DNA from: Allobosea sp. OK403
GTDB lineage: Bacteria; Pseudomonadota; Alphaproteobacteria; Rhizobiales; Beijerinckiaceae
DNA: 64,000 nucleotides
Reading direction: 5' to 3'
Assembly: GCF_900113835.1 (NCBI RefSeq)
Contig: NZ_FOQV01000011.1
Span: 114,012-178,011, forward strand
In this document: positions 61,842 through 64,000 of the stretch, piece after piece
Position numbering within the stretch: the first letter of the stretch is position 1
Layout of the letters: every line of letters begins with the position of its first letter
Made by a program: the position numbers and the translations under genes
Notes under the pieces: model-generated
What the model was told of the DNA's origin: nothing
What the model saw: the letters and a program-made list of their open reading frames with translations, nothing else
Databases searched by the model: none

Positions 61842-63578
61842 ATGCCCTTTCCCTTCCCACGCAATGCCTACGCCGCGATGTTCGGCCCCACCACCGGCGA
61901 CACGGTGCGCCTGGGCGATACCGAGCTCGTCATCAAGGTCGAGAGCGATTTCACCACCTATGGCGAGGAGGTGAAGTTCGGTGGCGGCAAGGTCATCCGC
62001 GACGGCATGGGCCAGAGCCAGGTCAGGAACGCCGACGGCGCGGTCGATACCGTCATCACCAACGCGCTGATCCTCGACCACTGGGGCATCGTCAAGGCCG
62101 ATATCGGCATCAAAGCGGGCCGCATCTGCGCCATTGGCAAGGCGGGCAATCCCGACATTCAGAGCGGCTTCGGCAATTTCAACCCGTCCGAGACCATCAT
62201 CGTCGGCCCCGGCACCGAGGTGATCGCGGGCGAAGGCAAGATCATCACGGCCGGCGGCTTCGACAGCCACATCCACTATATCTGCCCGCAGCAGATCGAG
62301 GACGCGCTGATGAGCGGCCTCACCACCATGCTGGGCGGCGGCACTGGCCCGGCGCATGGGACGCTGGCGACCACCTGCACGCCCGGCCCCTGGCATCTCG
62401 GCCAGATGATCAAGGCGGCTGACGCCTTCCCGATGAACCTCGCCTTCGCCGGCAAGGGCAATGCGGCGCTGCCCGGCGCGCTGATCGAGATGGTCGAGGC
62501 CGGTGCCTGCGCGCTCAAGCTCCATGAGGATTGGGGCACGACGCCGGCCGCGATCGACAACTGCCTCTCGGTCGCCGACGATTACGACGTCCAGGTGATG
62601 ATCCACACCGACACGCTGAACGAGTCGGGCTTCGTCGAGGACACGATCAAGGCCTTCAAGGGCCGCACCATCCACGCCTTCCATACGGAAGGGGCGGGCG
62701 GTGGCCATGCGCCCGACATCATGAAGGTGGCGGGGCTGCCCAATGTGCTGCCCTCCTCGACCAACCCGACGCGGCCCTTCACGGTCAATACGCTGGATGA
62801 GCATCTCGACATGCTCATGGTCTGCCACCACCTCTCGCCCTCGATTCCGGAAGATCTCGCCTTCGCCGAGAGCCGCATCCGCAAGGAGACGATCGCGGCC
62901 GAGGACATCCTGCATGATCTCGGCGCGCTCTCGATGATGTCGTCCGACAGTCAGGCCATGGGCCGCGTCGGCGAGGTCATCACCCGCACCTGGCAGACCG
63001 CCCATAAGATGAAGCTGCAGCGCGGCCCGCTGCCGGAGGATGCCGGCACGGGGGCGGATAATTTCCGCGCCAAGCGCTATGTCGCGAAATACACCATCAA
63101 CCCGGCGATCTCGCATGGCATCTCGCGCCATATCGGCTCCATCGCCGTGGGCAAGCTCGCCGATCTCGTGATCTGGTCGCCCGCGTTCTTCGGCGCCAAG
63201 CCGGACATGATCATCAAGGGCGGCATGATCGCGGCAGCCCCGATGGGCGACCCCAACGCCTCGATCCCGACGCCGCAGCCGGTGCATTACCGCCCGATGT
63301 TCGGCGCTTTCGGCAAGGCCGTGACCTCGACCTCGCTGGTCTTCGTCTCGCAGGCTGCGATCGCCAACGGCCTGAAGCAGCGCTTGGGCACCGACAAGGA
63401 GATGGTCGCGGTCGAGAACACGCGCGGCGGCATCTCGAAGAAGAGCATGATCCACAACGACGCCACACCCGACATCCAGATCGATCCGGAGACCTATGCC
63501 GTGGTGGTCGATGGCGAATTGCTGGTCTGCGAACCCGCCAAGGAGCTGCCGCTGGCGCAGCGCTATTTCTTGTTCTGA
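61842..63578 (+). CDS. ureC: Urease alpha subunit (catalytic)
   Basis: 578 residues. The carbamylated Lys that bridges the two nickels is Lys 226 in CALKLHEDWGTTPAAI; nickel-binding His are in DSHIHYICPQQ; the mobile active-site flap is VCHHLSPSIPEDLAF; and SMMSSDSQAMGRVGEV follows. It hydrolyses urea to ammonia and carbamate with the UreA-UreB fusion. The start ATG 61842 matches the usual family N-terminus (FPFPRNAYAAMFGPTTGD is upstream of VRLGDT). ureE, ureF and ureG are not in the window. Confidence 0.96.
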   Translation: MPFPFPRNAYAAMFGPTTGDTVRLGDTELVIKVESDFTTYGEEVKFGGGKVIRDGMGQSQVRNADGAVDTVITNALILDHWGIVKADIGIKAGRICAIGKAGNPDIQSGFGNFNPSETIIVGPGTEVIAGEGKIITAGGFDSHIHYICPQQIEDALMSGLTTMLGGGTGPAHGTLATTCTPGPWHLGQMIKAADAFPMNLAFAGKGNAALPGALIEMVEAGACALKLHEDWGTTPAAIDNCLSVADDYDVQVMIHTDTLNESGFVEDTIKAFKGRTIHAFHTEGAGGGHAPDIMKVAGLPNVLPSSTNPTRPFTVNTLDEHLDMLMVCHHLSPSIPEDLAFAESRIRKETIAAEDILHDLGALSMMSSDSQAMGRVGEVITRTWQTAHKMKLQRGPLPEDAGTGADNFRAKRYVAKYTINPAISHGISRHIGSIAVGKLADLVIWSPAFFGAKPDMIIKGGMIAAAPMGDPNASIPTPQPVHYRPMFGAFGKAVTSTSLVFVSQAAIANGLKQRLGTDKEMVAVENTRGGISKKSMIHNDATPDIQIDPETYAVVVDGELLVCEPAKELPLAQRYFLF

Positions 63579-63607
63579 GGGCTGTGAGCTTTCTGCCGAA
63601 CCTCACC

Positions 63608-63676
63608 GTCATTCCGGGCGTAGCGAAGCGAAGACCCGGAATCCATCGTAGAGGGCAGAGCTTTACGATGGATTCC
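63608..63676. repeat. Palindromic repeat interrupted by an insertion sequence
   Basis: Starts GTCATTCCGGGCGTAGCG, continues to GGAATCCATCGTA and its exact inverse TACGATGGATTCC (63664-63676), where the outer right arm should follow. Instead the sequence changes abruptly at 63677, with an IS110-type gene just beyond. Confidence 0.7.
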
Positions 63677-63839
63677 TGTGTGTTTGATTGGTGTTATGAT
63701 TGGTGCGGGCGGGAAGCCGTTGGATTCCCGGTGGCAAACACCGCGTTCCGGCTCGGTTCCCGCCCGCGTTCGAAGACCCCATCCTGAACAGTTGACCGAG
63801 GCCGCTTGCACCGGACCTCGCAGCACAGGGACAGGCACC
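63677..63839 (+). ncRNA. Candidate IS110 bridge RNA region upstream of the transposase
   Basis: About 165 noncoding bases. GCGGGCGGGAA (63705-63715) pairs perfectly with TTCCCGCCCGC (63757-63767), and inside it CGGTG GCAAA CACCG (63729-63743) forms a perfect hairpin. Such a structured leader is expected for guide RNAs of IS110-group elements. The ends and the guide loops are not assigned. Confidence 0.4.
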
Positions 63840-64000
63840 ATGACCATACACCCCTGCTTCATCGGTTGCGATATCGCCAAGAGCCATCTCGACCTGTTCG
63901 AGGAGACGAGCGGGACGAGCCTTCGCATCGCCAATACGAGCGAGGCGATCGCGACCTGGTTGTCGTCGCTCGACTGCCAGGCCAGCTTCGTCGCCTTCGA
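63840..64000 (+). CDS. IS110-family transposase (DEDD recombinase), N-terminal part
   Basis: Starts at ATG 63840 with GGGACAGG upstream and runs off the window after 53 residues. The N-terminus CFIGCDIAKSHLDLFEE has the first catalytic Asp of the RuvC-like DEDD domain, a clear IS110 hallmark; TSLRIANTSEAIATWL follows. The C-terminal Tnp20-type serine domain lies outside. Confidence 0.85.
   Translation, partial: MTIHPCFIGCDIAKSHLDLFEETSGTSLRIANTSEAIATWLSSLDCQASFVAF

Larger units (their letters stand above)
63677..64000 (+). mobile_element. IS110-family insertion sequence, left part (truncated by window end)
   Basis: Begins at or soon after 63677, inside an extragenic palindrome, and contains the transposase start at 63840. 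The right end is outside the window. IS110 elements lack terminal inverted repeats and often target palindromic repeats, which fits the location. Confidence 0.7.

Overview
The window is high-GC alphaproteobacterial DNA. The gene content (a CycHJKL-type cytochrome c maturation operon, glnE next to a PAS histidine kinase, methylmalonyl-CoA mutase, fused urease gamma/beta, many palindromic extragenic repeats) points to the Hyphomicrobiales. A Bosea- or Methylobacterium-like genus is my inference; no rRNA or marker gene is present to fix it. I see no tRNA, rRNA or CRISPR array.

Layout. 1-3.7 kb: the end of a polyamine-type ABC transporter operon (binding protein, ATPase, two permeases), split by a ~245 bp compound palindromic repeat. 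4-4.7 kb: two small secreted proteins. 4.7-10.4 kb, minus strand: the two methylmalonyl-CoA mutase subunits, with a RelE/HigA-type toxin-antitoxin pair and thiD between them in one overlapping operon. 10.7-16.7 kb: a lone ~1990-residue DUF4011/SF1 helicase/Vsr-nuclease/DUF3320 protein, a likely anti-phage factor and the best candidate for an accessory system here. 17.3-22.9 kb: a DUF4399 duplication protein, a SUMF1-fold protein, an LpxL-like acyltransferase and a NodF/NodE-like ACP-ketosynthase pair. 23.5-25.6 kb: small minus-strand genes of lower GC, including a membrane protein with an ACP-like domain.

26-34 kb: DUF853 ATPase, M20 peptidase, LOG protein, a putative caspase-fold (DUF4347-like) protein and two tandem trypsin-like proteases. 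33.7-36.2 kb: a PepSY-like protein followed by a PhoPQ/FeuPQ-like two-component system. 36.3-40.4 kb: ccmI-ccmE-ccmF-ccmH for cytochrome c maturation. 41.4-44.9 kb: DegP/DegQ-type protease plus a second two-component system. 45-53 kb: glnE, a PAS histidine kinase and pepN. 54-58 kb: a CDF metal transporter, glyoxalase I, and a vapBC module translationally coupled to a PfkB-family kinase. 58.3-63.6 kb: an urease cluster (ureD, acidic protein, fused ureA-ureB, DUF1003 protein, AbrB/PIN toxin-antitoxin pair, ureC). The window ends inside an IS110-family element that appears to have landed in a palindromic repeat and carries a foldable leader that could encode its guide (bridge) RNA.

Recurring themes: three toxin-antitoxin modules sit inside or against metabolic operons; at least six families of extragenic palindromes are present, two of them as inverted pairs of 245-410 bp compound units; and several short tandem repeats have unit lengths divisible by three (15, 18, 21 bp), four of them inside reading frames.
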